64,000 nucleotides of DNA from contig OX352774.1 in NCBI GenBank assembly GCA_947095535.1, forward strand, positions 220,522,965 through 220,586,964, given 5' to 3'. A program made the position numbers and the translations under genes. A model generated the notes under the pieces. The model ran no database searches. It was not told where the DNA came from and was given only the letters and a program-made list of their open reading frames with translations. Shown here piece after piece: positions 63,266-64,000 of the stretch; the stretch's first letter is position 1; each line of letters begins with the position of its first letter. The DNA comes from Poecilobothrus nobilitatus (Eukaryota; Arthropoda; Insecta; Diptera; Dolichopodidae).

Positions 63266-64000
63266 AAAAAATAATTTAGAAAAGGTTATTATGGTTTTCG
63301 GATCATCAAAATTTGCAGAATATTTCAATTTTTCACAAAATTATTTTGAAGACGAAACAAGTAAAAATTGAATAGATATTAACATTATAGTTGTGCATTA
63401 TAACAATATAAGAAAAAATAAATGATAATAACCCATAAATTCCCAGCACAACTAAAAAAAAAAATCGTTTCAGCATTTCTTCAAAATTTATTGCTAAAGT
63501 TTTATTGATTTACGAACGAATTTAAAAATTTATTTTTTTTTTGAACGAATTATTTATGTCCTTTTTTCTGAAGATACGATACCAAATATTCATTTATAAT
63601 TTCGAATTTTTTTTTTTTCAAATATTTTGTTAATTTTGTATTTAAATTCAGTTCATTGATTTTACTAATTTTTGTAATTTATTTTGATATTCACATTATT
63701 TATTATTATTATCATTATTATTTAATTTTTCCTTTAGTTATAAATAACTATGGATAACATTTTGAAACTTCTTCCGGTAGGATATTAAGATATTAAGATT
63801 CGTATTAAGATTTGAATTTTATATATTTTAGTTGGGTATTATTAATTTGAATGAACTGAATGGCGTTAGAACCCCAAAAATTTCTGTTTTAAAGTCCCTA
63901 GATACAATGAAACCAAGAAACTTTTTATCGGCAAGAAACGAAATTCGAAACTAAGGAAATCAATAAGAATAGATACAATGAAGAAACAAAAAATTTCCGA
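63266..64000. other. A/T-rich DNA, no gene seen
   Basis: No ORF, splice pair or repeat-family match found. Confidence 0.5.

Overview
The window is AT-rich eukaryotic nuclear DNA, most likely from an insect or another arthropod. The evidence is spliced exons with GT/AG borders, introns of 7 to 15 kb, a tRNA-derived SINE family, a decayed LINE, elements carrying GTCC/TCCG microsatellites, and long A/T runs throughout. I could not identify the species. Nothing looks prokaryotic: there are no operons, ribosome-binding sites, CRISPR arrays or rRNA. I see no tRNA gene with a good cloverleaf.

Left edge (1 to about 1140): the last exon of a plus-strand gene enters already open at base 1 and stops at 475-477. 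It encodes 158 hydrophilic, cysteine-free residues and is followed by a 3'UTR with several AATAAA signals. I do not recognise the protein.

8.1 to 35 kb: I reconstruct the 3' end of a minus-strand gene for a secreted or extracellular EGF-repeat protein. A weak 43-base candidate exon (35345-35387) leads into an EGF exon at 30857-30955, then an EGF exon at 15395-15486, then a terminal exon at 8183-8307 with a stop and a poly(A) signal about 40 bases later. Every join is in phase, and the 30.9-to-15.4 kb join completes a canonical six-cysteine EGF module. The two genes at the left are tail to tail, about 7 kb apart. All of these exons are short, so they have to be read from splice sites and cysteine spacing.

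The rest is intronic or intergenic and dominated by repeats. (a) At least six copies or fragments of one tRNA-derived SINE; the copy at 41111 has a perfect 10-base target duplication. (b) A LINE reverse-transcriptase pseudogene at about 31230-32168. (c) Family A, elements bounded by ATACCCGTA...TACGGGTAT inverted ends, at 9647, 47568 and 56931; the 47568 copy has expanded internally into a 307-base tandem array. (d) Family B, with AGCACATTT/AAATGTGCT hairpin ends, including a 2-kb copy with long inverted ends at 20513; family B sequence also lies inside the family A copy at 56931. (e) A near-perfect inverted repeat with arms of about 190 bases at 58798-59224. (f) An inverted minisatellite at 54055-54500. 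(g) A threefold tandem duplication at 59649-60760 in which two units carry tRNA-like Pol III promoters followed by T-runs.

From 35.4 kb to the right end I found no convincing exon. That stretch may be more intron of the EGF gene, or intergenic DNA.
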